DNA of 64,000 nucleotides from Moringa oleifera. Taxonomy: Eukaryota; Streptophyta; Magnoliopsida; Brassicales; Moringaceae. Each line of letters starts with the position of its first letter. The stretch's first letter is position 1. The stretch lies in assembly GCA_021397835.1 (NCBI GenBank), contig JAJFZO010000889.1, forward strand, positions 3,658,001-3,722,000, written 5' to 3'. Under the pieces are notes generated by a model that was not told the DNA's origin, made no database searches, and saw only the letters and a program-made list of their open reading frames with translations. The position numbers and the translations under genes were made by a program. Positions 11,589 to 24,300 of this stretch are shown here, one piece after another.

Positions 11589-12599
11589 ATGGGGATCATA
11601 GAGGAAGCCCACAACGTGAAGGTCGTGGGCTCGGGGGATAGAGTGATAGTCCTGGGTCATGGGTTTGGCACAGACCAGTCGGTGTGGAAGCACCTCGTGC
11701 CTCACCTGGTCGAGGACTACCGTGTTATCCTGTACGATAACATGGGCGCTGGAACCACCAACCCTGATTACTTCGATTTCGATAGATATGCAACTCTTGA
11801 AGGCTACGCCTACGATCTGCTCGCTATTTTGGAATCTCTGCAAGTCGAGTCCTGTATTTTCGTCGGTCACTCAGTTTCTGGTATGGTCGGCGCCATAGCT
11901 TCTATTGCTCGCCCTGATCTCTTCTCTAAGATCGTCATGATCTCTGCTAGCCCCAGGTAAGCACCTTTTTTCTTACCCGGAGAAGTCGGTCGAGTACCCC
12001 GCAGATCCGTTTAGATTACGGGGGTTTTGATTTCACAGTTTCTTAATGTACGCGGCTTAGTTAAATCATGGATCTTTACCACTCTTTTAGTTTCATCAGA
12101 ATCATATATTTTAGTAGTTTTTAATGTTTATTGTTAATTTCTCTGAATTTGCAGGTACCAGAACGATGTAGATTACTACGGAGGTTTCGAGCAAGAAGAT
12201 CTGGAACAACTGTTTGAAGCGATGAGTGCGAATTACAAGGCCTGGTGCTCAGGGTTCGCTCCACTAGCCGTAGGTGGCGACATGGACTCAGCGGCGGTGC
12301 AAGAATTCAGCCGGACCCTCTTCAACATGCGACCGGACATAGCCCTGAGCGTAGGCCAGACCATCTTCCAAAGTGACATGAGGCAGATACTGGGCCTCGT
12401 CACAGTGCCCTGCCACGTACTGCAGAGCATGAAGGACCTGGCAGTCCCCGTCGTCGTCTCTGAGTATCTCCACCGCAACCTCGGCGGCGAGTCCATTGTC
12501 GAAGTCATGTCATCGGACGGCCATCTGCCCCAGTTGAGCAGCCCGGACATCGTGATCCCCGTGCTCCTCAGGCATATTCGCCATGATATCGCTGCCTGA
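11589..12599 (+). CDS. KAI2: Karrikin / KAI2-ligand receptor, alpha/beta hydrolase (KAI2/HTL/D14-like)
   Basis: Two exons, 11589-11956 and 12155-12599, give 270 residues, the exact length of Arabidopsis KAI2. The intron splits the Arg codon of SASPR, the position I recall for this family. The catalytic triad falls at the canonical numbers: Ser95 in GHSVS, Asp217 in KDLAVPVVV and His246 in DGHLPQLSS. The pocket aromatics recalled for KAI2 (Phe26, Tyr124, Phe134, Phe157, Phe174, Phe194) are all present. Tyr124 argues for KAI2 rather than the strigolactone receptor D14, which I recall as having Phe there. The protein is a soluble nuclear and cytosolic receptor acting with the F-box protein MAX2 to remove SMAX1/SMXL2. 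Residue 98 is Gly rather than the Ala I expect. It sits next to SRFR1 in the same order and orientation, as in Arabidopsis At4g37470/At4g37460. Confidence 0.96.
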
Positions 12600-15338
12600 T
12601 TTGATTTGTCTTGTGCTTTTGTTACCAAGTGGTCGGTAATTTAATCATCCTCAAGTAGTTCGCTAGGAACTTCTCGTGGACCGTGTAACAGTTAGCAGTA
12701 GTAGTTTCCTCCGTTGTCTTTGTAACTATACCATTCCGTCCAATGGTAAAGGGTAATTTATGAAAGCCTGAAGGGTACAAGTTAGTGGTCCTATTTAACA
12801 CTTGTTCGAGTCTATAAAATTATTAATAAATCAGTGATGTTTTTGTTGGACTTGTTCGTGTTATTATTTTTATTTAAACAAAGGGATAAATATTATTTCT
12901 TAATGCTCTTAAAAAAAAAAAAATCGTAATGCTCTTAATACAATAACGCTACCGAAATTCTTACATTTCTACTCTTCATAAGAGAAAAACTAAACACAAA
13001 CGCACTGAATATCATAATTGCATTAAAATTTTTTAAAGTATTGAAAAATCCTACATTAAAGGTCCCTTATATGAGATTTTTTTCTTGTTTTAGTAAGTAT
13101 AACTGGAACTTAGCGAGCTTGGTATTGATTAGTCCAACTTTAAAGGTACTTTAGTCTCCCGGAAGGCGGCTCCCTCCAGCGGACCTCCCACACAAATTGC
13201 AAAGGTGGCTGACGTGCCACGTAACAGTTTTATCTTCCATGCAAAGCTCTCTATCTACCCTTGACCCCTCCTTAAAGTAGAAAGCGAAAGCAGCATGACT
13301 GTTGTTCTCTTTTGTCAGATCCGTTGATTTGGTTTCCCATTACTGTTTTATCCCTCCAATACCACACTACCCAAGTTTCTGGAATTCACCTCTCTTCAAT
13401 ATTGATAGATTTATAAAATTTATTTATTTTTATATCTGGTATACATATTTTAAAAAGGTCATAAAAATATTTTAAAAATAAAATCTATAATATTAAAATA
13501 AGTTATAAAATTTCAAATTCATGTTTGCCTTTATTTTTTATTTAAATTATGCTTTTGGTTTAAACGACATGATTTGCATTAGGTAGTATTTCTTTGTATA
13601 TTATATGTTATGATTGGACTTGGGGCCTAAATAAATAAATAATATTTTCAAGTATAGTCCGGACTTGACTTTTTAATTGATTTTTAACTTATATTGTTCG
13701 GGTTGCATCTTTTTGGTGATTTTAAAAATGAATAAAAAAAATTGCATATTTTGTTCTTTTAGTCCCCACCAACAGTTTGTCTTGACAAGGACATTTTAAT
13801 GTACTATTTAATATTTTAAAGGGTTTGCTATTCTTAGTCAATAACAATAATTCAATTCCAATTTATTGAACTGTTTGATATATGTCTGTGTCCAGAACCA
13901 AACATTACGGTTGCCCAACTTCTTCTCTGTTACCAAACACACTTAATCCTGTTAATTGCAAAAGCGTCCCAATGACTAGAAAGGAATTAGCACCAAACAT
14001 TACCAGATTTATCACGATTGATGTAAATTTATGGCTGATCCAAAAGCTTCATTGAACTAAAATTAGGATGATTTTTGTTTTATCACACAGGATTATTTAT
14101 TTATTTTTACTTAAGAAATCAATAAAAATGTGAGAATTATTTATTTGAATAGTCATTTCAGCCTTGACTGGTTAAGAGACTTGCTTGAGATTGTTCTCTA
14201 AATTTCAAGAGACGATTTTTTTTTTTAATGTTATCTATTAACATAAAAAATTTAATTAAGGTAAATAATTAAAATTTTTTAAAAGTAATCCACACTTACA
14301 TATGTTTTCTAATTACTTATAATGTAATTTATGCTTATATAATATTTGAATCTCAAATTATTTTAAACATATATAAAATTATTTTTTATCAACAACACAC
14401 TAAATCCACGTACCAACCCAGTCAGGCCCACTGGGCCGCTTCCGGTAGAGCATCAAAATTTTGAGAAACCTTAAGGCACTTTGAGCTCGGCCTTTCAGAA
14501 AGTTAAATCAAACTTGACATGGTTGGGCCTATCAGCCACTGCCACCACCTGGAGCTTCACAGGCACCTTTACCATTCTCTTTCTCCTCCTTTGGTAAAGA
14601 ATCCGCAGTCAGGGTTTGCTTGCACCGCGAGGAAGCATCTGTTTCCACCATTTTCATCACGAGACATTGAATTAAAATTAAAAAATTTGGTGATTTTTAA
14701 ATATGTCATAAATGTGTATAAATTATGTGACTTATGAACACAAGCTAACAAGATAGATAAATAAATTCTTCATAATGTCTAGACCTCAATGGGTTCAATT
14801 AATTATAGCTGATGAAAATAAATAAAGTAAATTAATTAATTTATTATATGATTATGTTTGTATTACAATCTCATATTACAAATATAATGTAAATATGATT
14901 AAATAAAACCTAAAGTTCAGGTTAAGAAGGTGTGGCTTTGCTATGCTTGACGAGTCATGCGACCAATTGTGGCTCTAATTAGGAGATGGCCATGGGTGAC
15001 TTTAGGAGAATTTTCAAAGACCGAAGGGACCCGAGTCAGAGGGAAGCGGTAACCAATCATGTTAGAACACGTGGACTTTAGATGCCACGTATGGGTCATC
15101 TACGGCATTCGATGTTCCTATCGCCTGGGTTTTCTCCATCCTCATTCCCCCTTTTCTAACTTTCAACTCATTTGTCTTTGTAACTCCCATTTTACCCTTT
15201 AAAATCGCTCTCTGCTTCTCACTGCAACCGCTGGAACGAGTAAGGAAGAAGACGCAGAGACAGAGAGAGAAAGGCCGAACTAACTCGCGCTGTGCTAATC
15301 TGATTGGTTCATTTGGAGAACTCGTTCGCGCGACGGTA
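12600..15338. other. Intergenic spacer between KAI2 and SRFR1
   Basis: Holds the KAI2 3'UTR (probably to about 12830) and the SRFR1 promoter and leader (about 15060-15338). Between them is AT-rich DNA with short open frames that show no domains. No tRNA, transposon protein or structured repeat was recognised. Confidence 0.6.
15068..15073. promoter_or_regulatory. G-box (CACGTG) upstream of SRFR1
   Basis: Perfect CACGTG followed by G, about 270 bases before the SRFR1 start codon. Candidate bHLH/bZIP site by motif and position only. Confidence 0.3.
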
Positions 15339-18300
15339 ATGCCGTCAGCTGTTTCGGAGAGAGTCGAGCTTGCCAAGCTCTGCGGCTCCCGGGATTGGTC
15401 CAAGGCGATTAGAGTTCTGGACTCGCTCCTCAGCCAGTCCTGTGCCGTACAAGACATCTGGTAATTTCCAATTTTGGACCAACCCCCACCGATCTTCCAT
15501 TTCTTTTTGTCCATTTCTTCATTGAATTCAAATGCCTGATTAATCTGTCAATGATGATTTTTTTCCCTTTCTGGTCTATCAGCAACAGAGCCTTTTGTTA
15601 TAGTCAATTGGAGCTCCACAAGCACGTTATAAAGGACTGTGACAAGGCCCTCCGGCTTGACCCTACGCTCCTTCAAGCTTATATCCTGAAAGGTTGGTTT
15701 TTATCATCAGCCAAACATTGCACGTAGTTAATTTGTTATTTTCGACTTTAATTATGGAGATCATTTTACACGTACTGGTGGCTGTTCGACTTAGAATTTT
15801 GGACGATCCGGTTTGCTTGCAAAAAGTAGAACAACTAATTGACTTCTAAATTGTAGGCAAAGAAATGAGGTTTTGACTGCACCATTAGGGGCTACAGGGC
15901 ATACTTCTTATGCTCGATGGTAGAATGTAGTTGTTGAGATTGTCTTAGTTTTAATATGCACAGGTTATTCTGAGAAGTAGTGGTCATACTGTTTTTTCCC
16001 CCATGACTGATAAGAGCTGGAGCTGTATGTGTTCAGAAATGTTGATGTTAAATTAGATGCAGTTTGCACTGTAATATGTGCAGTTAATGATGGTTATGCT
16101 GTGATGAATGATCTTTTGGATTCATTCATCAGCATTTAAATTAATTTCTTGGATTCATTCTACTCTATTTTAGACTATTTTTCTCATAACTACTGTGCAC
16201 GCATTCTCTCGGTGAACTTAGTCCAATGATTGTGCTGTCTAGGTCGTGCACTTTCTGCTTTAGGAAGGAAAGAAGATGCTCTTTTAGTATGGGAGCTTGG
16301 CCATGAACACGCTTTATGTCAGTCTGCAGATCTAAAGCAATTGCTAGAACTGGAAGAGCTCTTGAGGGTTGCCAAACAAGACAATGTCTTGTCGAGCATG
16401 GAGGCCAAGTCATCAATATCTGCCTCCGAATCAGGCCCATACGTCAATGGGAAATCAAGTAAAAGCCAGAATAAACATGATATCCCTAGATTGTGCACTG
16501 AGTCAAGCCGTCCACCTGAGATTCAAAGCAACTCTAGTGATAATTTTAAGATGCAAAATGGCGTGAATGATAAGGTCAATGGGAGGCCACCTATGTGCAC
16601 ATTGGAATCTGGACCATGCAACAATGGCAAACCAAGTGAATCTTGTGCAGATCTCCATGGATCAAGTGATCAGTCCAAGTTAAGCATGAAGTTAAAGGAT
16701 GTCTCTGAAATATGCGGCACCTTTGTTGACAATTCTGATGTACGAAATGGAATAGGCGATAAGGGGAGAGGGAAAGGAAAGTCTGATGGCCAAATGAATG
16801 GAACTTATAATATTGTAGATAAAGCATGCTACAATTCTGCATTATGTTTTAACTCAAGTGATAAATCTGAACAAGTGAGCAAATCATCTGTGATTAGCAG
16901 TAACTCAAGTAACCCATCTGGAAGTCAGAGGAGCAAGCCAGCTTGTACAGCTGATGCACTTGATGAAATAAGTGACGAGAGCAAGAGAAATAAAAAATTC
17001 TGCATTGCAAGAATTTCAAACACAAAATCAATAAGTGTGGATTTTCGACTTTCAAGGGGCATTGCACAGGTACTTTGTGTGTACTATCATAAGTTTTAAT
17101 TGAGCAGAATTCTAATTCCTATTTTATCGTAAATGTTGTGAGACACAAGTTCCTTCTTGGATTACAATCTAGTTCTTTTACAGGTTAACGAAGGGAAGTA
17201 TGCATATGCCATATCTCTCTTTGACAAGGTAAAAACTTTGGGTCTTATTTCTAGTTCTGAATCCTGATGGTTTCTTATTTTCTGGACTTCGTCTCTGCTT
17301 TCTTTTCTTTGTTATTTTACCACATTTTGTTGGAAGATGGATGTGGAGGAAGCGTAGGGCTAAGAACCAGTGTTGCCATCAAGCTTTATAGAACATGAGA
17401 TTTTCTTTCTTTAATATCATACAGATACTAAAAGAAGATCCTACTTATCCTGAGGCACTCATAGGAAGAGGGACAGCATATGCATTCCGACGGGAGCTTC
17501 GAGCTGCTATTGCTGATTTTACCAAGGTATTCAAAATTTCGTCATCAAACGGGCATTAAAATTATTACTGAATCCTACTTTTTGGTGTTTTACCTTATTA
17601 ATTTTTAGGCCATTGAATCAAATCCTTCAGCTGGTGAGGCTTGGAAGAGGAGAGGGCAGGCCCGTGCTGCCTTAGGGGAATCAATTGAGGTTAGAGTGGT
17701 TTGCCCTGCACGTATGGATTAATGTCTTTCTAAGCAAAAAAATTGGCTGTTAATGACTTTTTCTTACATGTTAAGTTGCCTTGATTATTATTTTTGGTTT
17801 TCATTATGTACTTGCTTATTCTTTTAAATTTTTATAGATGAGAGGCTTCCTTTGCATGTCAAATGAGCTTTGCATAAATCAATTGAAATGTTTTGGTGGA
17901 ATGGCATCATGACACCAGGCGGAGAGAAGCATGACATTGATTTATGCCTGCTATTTATGAAATAAATGACTATAGTATTACTGATTGTTATAACACTAGA
18001 CCTTGTGGATACTGCATTAACAGAAGAAATGGAATTCTGAATGCTTCTCATTACACAAACATCATCACACAGGTGACATTTCTAACGTCTTATATCAGGC
18101 AATAGAAGATTTGACCAAGGCATTGGAGTTTGAGCCAAATTCGGCTGATATATTACATGAAAGGGGTAACTTGCTTAACCCAGCTCTTGCATTTCATATT
18201 TGCATTCATTCAACTTTCTCATTGTGATAAAATGACATCTTTGTTCCACCCTTTGGCTCTCAATTAGATAGACTCCAATCTGCTGCTTCCTATGCTAGTC

Positions 18301-21300
18301 GAAGAAGAGTTTGGATCTAGAGAATATATTAGGAATATGTACTATTTGTAATTATCTGCATCTTAACTCTTTTGGTTCCTTACTTCAAGTCTTTTTTGCC
18401 CTGCCTGAAGTTTCTTGGTAGCAAAGTTAGATACTTTAATGATTGTGATAGCAATTTGGTGTCAATCCAAAGAGAAAGGATGCATTCTGGGGTACCGAAA
18501 TTTTGCACTATCATCTTATGTCACCAGTAAAAAGTGAAAACACTGTATACCATGGCAGTGATAGCAACGATTTCTTACCATGTTCTGTGTAGCAAGAAGA
18601 AACTATTGATTTCTCCATACCATACAAATGATCAGCGAATCATAATTAATGCAGGAGTTGTCAATTTCAAGTTTAAGGATTTCAATGCTGCTGTCAATGA
18701 CCTATCTGCATGTGTGAAGCTGGATAAATGTCACCAGTCAGCATATACATATTTGGTCAGTGTTTAACTTTCCCAGCCATGCTCACTTTTAAATCTGATT
18801 TATGGTCGTGCACTTTATACCAATTAAGTGATTTTGTTCTTGATAGGGTTTGGCATTATCTCCAATTGGTGAATATAAAAAGGCTGAAGAGGCACATTTG
18901 AAATCAATCCAACTCGACCGGAATTTTCTTGAAGCATGGGGTCATCTTACTCAGGTAACCATGTGCAACTACTGTATTTATCTTAGGGGAATAGTACTAC
19001 TGATCTTTTGTTGTGATCTCGATATAAGAAAAGAGTTACTTGCTTCAGCTGAGTGAGTGGCACAGCAGGTCTTGTATATAGTTTCTTGTCGTAGCTCATT
19101 GTCATCCATTGTAAGATGTGGGACGGAAGTATCAAAATGCTGCAGCTAAAATGTATGCTTATTACATAATTACAAGCATGAACCTATAGTCAAAATGCTT
19201 ATTTGTATGCTTATAGTCAAAATTATAAGCAGAAGTCTCAAAATGTATGCTTATTTGCTTCAGCTGAGTTAATAGCACAGCAGGTCTTGTATATAGTTTC
19301 TTGTCTAGCTTGTTGTCATCCATTGTAAGATGTGGGACAGAAGTCTCAAAATGCTGCAGCTAAAATGTATGCTTATTGCATAATTATAAGCATGAACCTA
19401 TAGTCAAAATGCTTATTTGTATGCTTATAGTCAAAATTATATGCAGAAGTCTCAACATGTATGCTTATTTGCTTCAGCTGAGTTACTAGCACAGCAGGTC
19501 TTGTATATAGTTTCTTGTCTAGCTTGTTGTCATCCATTGTAAGACGTGGGACAGAATTCTCAAAATGCTGCAGCTAAAATGTATGCTTGTTACATAATTA
19601 TAAGCATGAACCTATAGTAATAGCTTCGACTGTTTGTGAATGCAGCCTTTACATGGCTTTAAAACCAAAGGGAGTCTTCCTGCAGAATTTTGGCCTCCGG
19701 TGGCCCTGAGGGGTTGCCTCATTAACTTTAGGGCCTGAGGAGGATAAATAACCCCTCAGTTATTCAGATTCTCCAACTCGGATATTGCGGTTATAGAGAA
19801 AAAAAAAAAAAAAAAAAGGGAATAATGAGGATTATATTGTGCTCATTTTCCAAATCTGCTCTAGTAGGCTCTTTTTCTTTTTTGTGTTTTTTTTCATTTG
19901 TTATTGATTATCTAGGAAGTTGAAATTTTTACTTCTGCAATTGCAAATTAAGCATTATCAGCTGTTCTATAAATTTTTATTAGATCATAAATGCTCTAAC
20001 TTAACTGAACCATATTCACTATAATTAATGGACTGCGTCAAGCGGCTGTAATGTGTATGTTGTCATGGATGTCTGATTTTCTGGCAGTTTTATCTAGAAT
20101 TGGCAAACCATAAGAAGGCTTTTGAATGCCTTCAACAAGTTCTGCAAATTGATGGGAGGTAAGTGTTGTCTCTCCTTATCAGATCATGTTTTTTGTCTTA
20201 TGTATATTTTATGCCGATTTTATTACAGCCAGTGCGATTCTGATGTCTGCTTCTGATGCTTCCATGTGAGACATGATGGTATTTACTCCCGGTTTAACAG
20301 GTTTACTAGAGCTTATCACTTGCGTGGGCTACTGCTGCATGGAATGGGGGAGCACAGGTACCTCTTGTTCAGCTTGTTCTTATATTTTTCCAACTCATTT
20401 TGATAATGTTCACTCAATGTTACACTCTTCTGAACCTTCTATTCTGATTAGAAAAAGATTTTCTGGACCATCTATGACAGTGGAGGGAGATACCTTATCT
20501 GTTTAGTTGGAGATATTCAAGACAGGAAAAAAGAATCAGTGAGGAGGAGTGTATATACAATTTATAGGAAAGCAGTAATTCATCTAAGGTGGCAAATTCT
20601 GTTAAAGTTGTCCTTACAAGGGAAAGTGCCCTTTATATTGATAATATCTGCCTCCTATAATAAATAGGGACAAGTATCAATGCTGTGAGATGAACCTTCT
20701 TTTTTTTTTTTTTGGGGGGTGGAATTAAGGTGTAAGAAATTTGCCAATTATCCATGGGAATGCTTAACTTTATCAAATAATCTGCTACCCACAATCACTT
20801 GTGTTGTTGTATAGGTTGGATTACTTTTTACTGTCAAACTCTCGGTAAATGATATATATGTATGAGTTGTTATTAATCAGTAATGGAATTTGGTTACATG
20901 GTTCACTTCAAAAATTGGCTTGTAGGAAGGCTATAAAGGATTTATCAACAGGGTTGAGCATTGAGAACTCTAACATTGAGTGTTTGTACCTACGAGCTTC
21001 TTGCTATCATGCTATTGGAGAATATGGCGAGGCGGTAATATTTTGTCTCCTCAAAACATGTTGGTTGGTTGGAACTATTAGCTTGCATGTTTATTGTGTT
21101 TTTTCTTTTTTCTTCTTATAAATTTAATAACTAGCTTTGCTATCTTTTTCACAGGTCAAGGACTATGATGCTGCATTGGATTTGGAATTAGACTCAATGG
21201 AAAAGTTTGTGCTTCAATGCTTGGCCTTCTATCAGGTTTAGTTCGACATAGAATCCACCAGGGTTCTTAAATTTTTATTTTCTTTGACAAAAATGCTTAC

Positions 21301-24300
21301 TCTTCTGATATTTCTTGCCATATGCTAATCACTAGAACTAGGCTTAGCATGAATTTGACTACTCACTGCATCCTATACACTATATCTTTCCATTGAGCGT
21401 TTCACCTATGTCATTTATTACTTAAAACATTTTCTTCGATTTGTTTTTATGTGGTAATATAATATGGCATATTGCTAATGTGTATGAAATTTATCGTTGT
21501 CATCTTCTCTTGAAGAAAAAGAACAAGCAAAAAAATATGTTATCCATTTTACATGGTCAGGTAGGTGGCCATTTGTATTGTTGTGCAATGATATTTGTAC
21601 TTGTTATTGTTGTTGTTATGTGTATCTATCAAGACCGGCATTTTTTTGGGTGGTCGGCTTAAATTACAGATTTTTGAGGAATTAGTGTTGTCCTTTTGTG
21701 AAGTCGAATGTTTATGTACGAATAATTGTTCATAATGAAAAGTTCTAACTTGATAGTGATTTTATTTGAGTTTGAGAAACTCATTGCTGGTATTTGGTGT
21801 TTTCCTGATGAGGGCTCTAAATTATTGTTCTTCTATTGCAGAAGGAGATTGCTTTATATACGGCTTCTAAAGTTCACAGCGAATTTCGCTGGTTTGACAT
21901 TGATGGAGATTTGGATCCACTTTTCAAGGTAAGAATTAGTGAATAGGTGACTTTTGTAATCTTTGCAGTCATTATCGGTTAACTTCTCTTTGCTTCTGTT
22001 TGTTGTCACCTCTTTGTGATGTCTGCTCCTTGACTATGGAGCTCTTCTTCTTCCGTGAGCCAAAACAAAGATGTCAATCGCATATGCATTATTTCAAATA
22101 TGTAGATGGCTGGAAAATTGACATAACTATCATCAATGATGTTCCTCCACTGTAGTTCTTTTCTTATGTATATTTAGATACATCTGCAAAACTTTGGAAA
22201 GAAGATAGATAAGTGTCAGATATGTGGCAAATTTAGTCAAATAATGAGAGCTTGGAGGATAGTGTTAAGTGTGTAATCACACATACACGTTAGGAATGAT
22301 CTTTGGCTTCCATGTCCTATGCCGTGAGAGCTTGTAATATGTTTAGAATAATTTACTATGATAAATATATAGAAAGTGAAATTGCTTCATGACCTAAGTG
22401 CCTCCTTGAATGTGGTATATTTTATTTTTCCCTTTTCATTTCTTTAACCCAATAGTTGCATTCACATGTTGTCTTTTGGGCTTTTCAGGAGTACTGGTGC
22501 AAAAGATTGCACCCAAAGAATGTATGTGAAAAGGTTTACAGACAGCCTTCCCTGCGTGATTCTTTGAAGAAGAGTAAGCTTAGAAAGCAGGATTTTGCTG
22601 TTACAAAGCAAAGGAAAGCCCTGCTAGTGGCTGCTGACGCAATTGGCAAGAAAATCCAATATGATTGTCCTGGCTTCTTACCGAGCAGGCGTCAGGTGAT
22701 GTCTTTTGATGCCTTTCATCTCATCTTGCGAAAGCTTTTTTACTTTTTCCTCATCTGAATGCTTGTTATGATGTTCCATTATTTCTGTGTATTCTTTTTT
22801 CACCCCACCTCACCGAACTTCTCTCCGGGCTGGAATGCTCCATCTACCTTGTTACAAGACTAATATGCTATTCATTGTTCATTTGCAGTGGCAATTTCCA
22901 TTGCTCTTTTACTTATTTTTGGCTGCAGTTTGTCCTGATATTTTTCATCATTCACTATGTGGCAGCATCGAATGGCAGGATTAGCTGCAATAGAGATTGC
23001 GCAGAAGGTTTCCAAAGCTTGGCGTTCTTTGCAAGCAGAATGGAGATATTCTCAAAAAAGCACATCAAAACATGGGAAGAGATCCCGGAGAAAAGAAAGA
23101 ATTATGCTCAGTCAAAATAGAGGTGGGGCTGGCTGTAGCACAAGCAGTCTCTCAGAAACATCGACTTCATATGGCACGGCAGAAGATCAATTGTCAGGTC
23201 GTGCTACCATGTCATGGCAAGATGTTTATTCATTGGCTGTGAAATGGAGACAAATTTCTGAACCTTGTGATCCAGTTGTGTGGGTAAACAAATTAAGGTA
23301 TTGTGATTCAGTCAGATGTTTCATGTTATTGTCATTATTTACATCTTCAATTTTTTCTTTGTTTTTTGGCCTGTTATCCACAAATTTATATTTAGTTTTG
23401 TTCAATCTCTCATTTATCTTTTCAAAATGTGCCCCCCTTTTTTTGATCTTTTCAAATGCTTGAAAATCTATTTGTTTTTCTTATCACACAAAAAATACAA
23501 ATCATATCCTTAGATGCTTATGCATTATTTTCTAATTACTAAATCACAATGTTGCAGCTCTTTCATACGTCATATTTTCCGGTTAGATTGTACCAAAGCC
23601 ATTTTCTTGTTTTTAATTTGAAGTTCAAGTAGACTTCATGGGTTGAGTTTTAGGTCTTTATAATCTTTGATATTTCCTATATTCATTTGAATTTTTAAAA
23701 GCAATAGGATTTGTGTTTCTTCTTTTATCTATTGATGATAGTTTCGGTTAAGGCGAGGTCAAGCTGATTTTGTCCGGGCATAGGAGCCAACCCTTGAAAT
23801 GTGATTGGCACTTATAAACCAGATTTCATGTCTGCTGGGCAAAGGTTATCTAGATTATTTGTACCCTTTGTTGAGTTCAGAGAGATACAGAAAACCATGT
23901 GATTTGGATGCCACCTTTTTATTTTTAAAATTTTGTTTCCTGGGACCTTCTGGGGAGGTCTTTTCTCCAATAAATCCAAATGTTTACATGAGCTTTATGT
24001 GCCATATTTAATAACTATATTATCTGTGGAATTTGCTGCCTCATATGACATTCTGTTGCTGCTTAATGTAATCATACAATTTTGATAATAAATGATGTTG
24101 AATATTTGTTATGTTCCATGCGCATTCTTTTTTTTTTTTGGGGGGGGGGGGGGGTGTGGGACACCATTGCTGGCTTGGCTGCAGTATTGGCCACAGAAAA
24201 TAGAAAAATAGAAGAAGAAAAAACTATGGTTTTGTTAGAGTTAGAAATCCAGACTTTGAATTAGGCCTTGTTAGGTCATCTTTTGTCACTGATGAAGCGA

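Noticed and set aside
12233..12628. 131-residue minus-strand frame inside KAI2 exon 2
   Set aside because: Antisense to a fully conserved receptor exon; GC-rich third positions explain the open frame.
15062..15514. 150-residue minus-strand frame overlapping SRFR1 exon 1
   Set aside because: It crosses the SRFR1 start and first donor in antisense and shows no domain.
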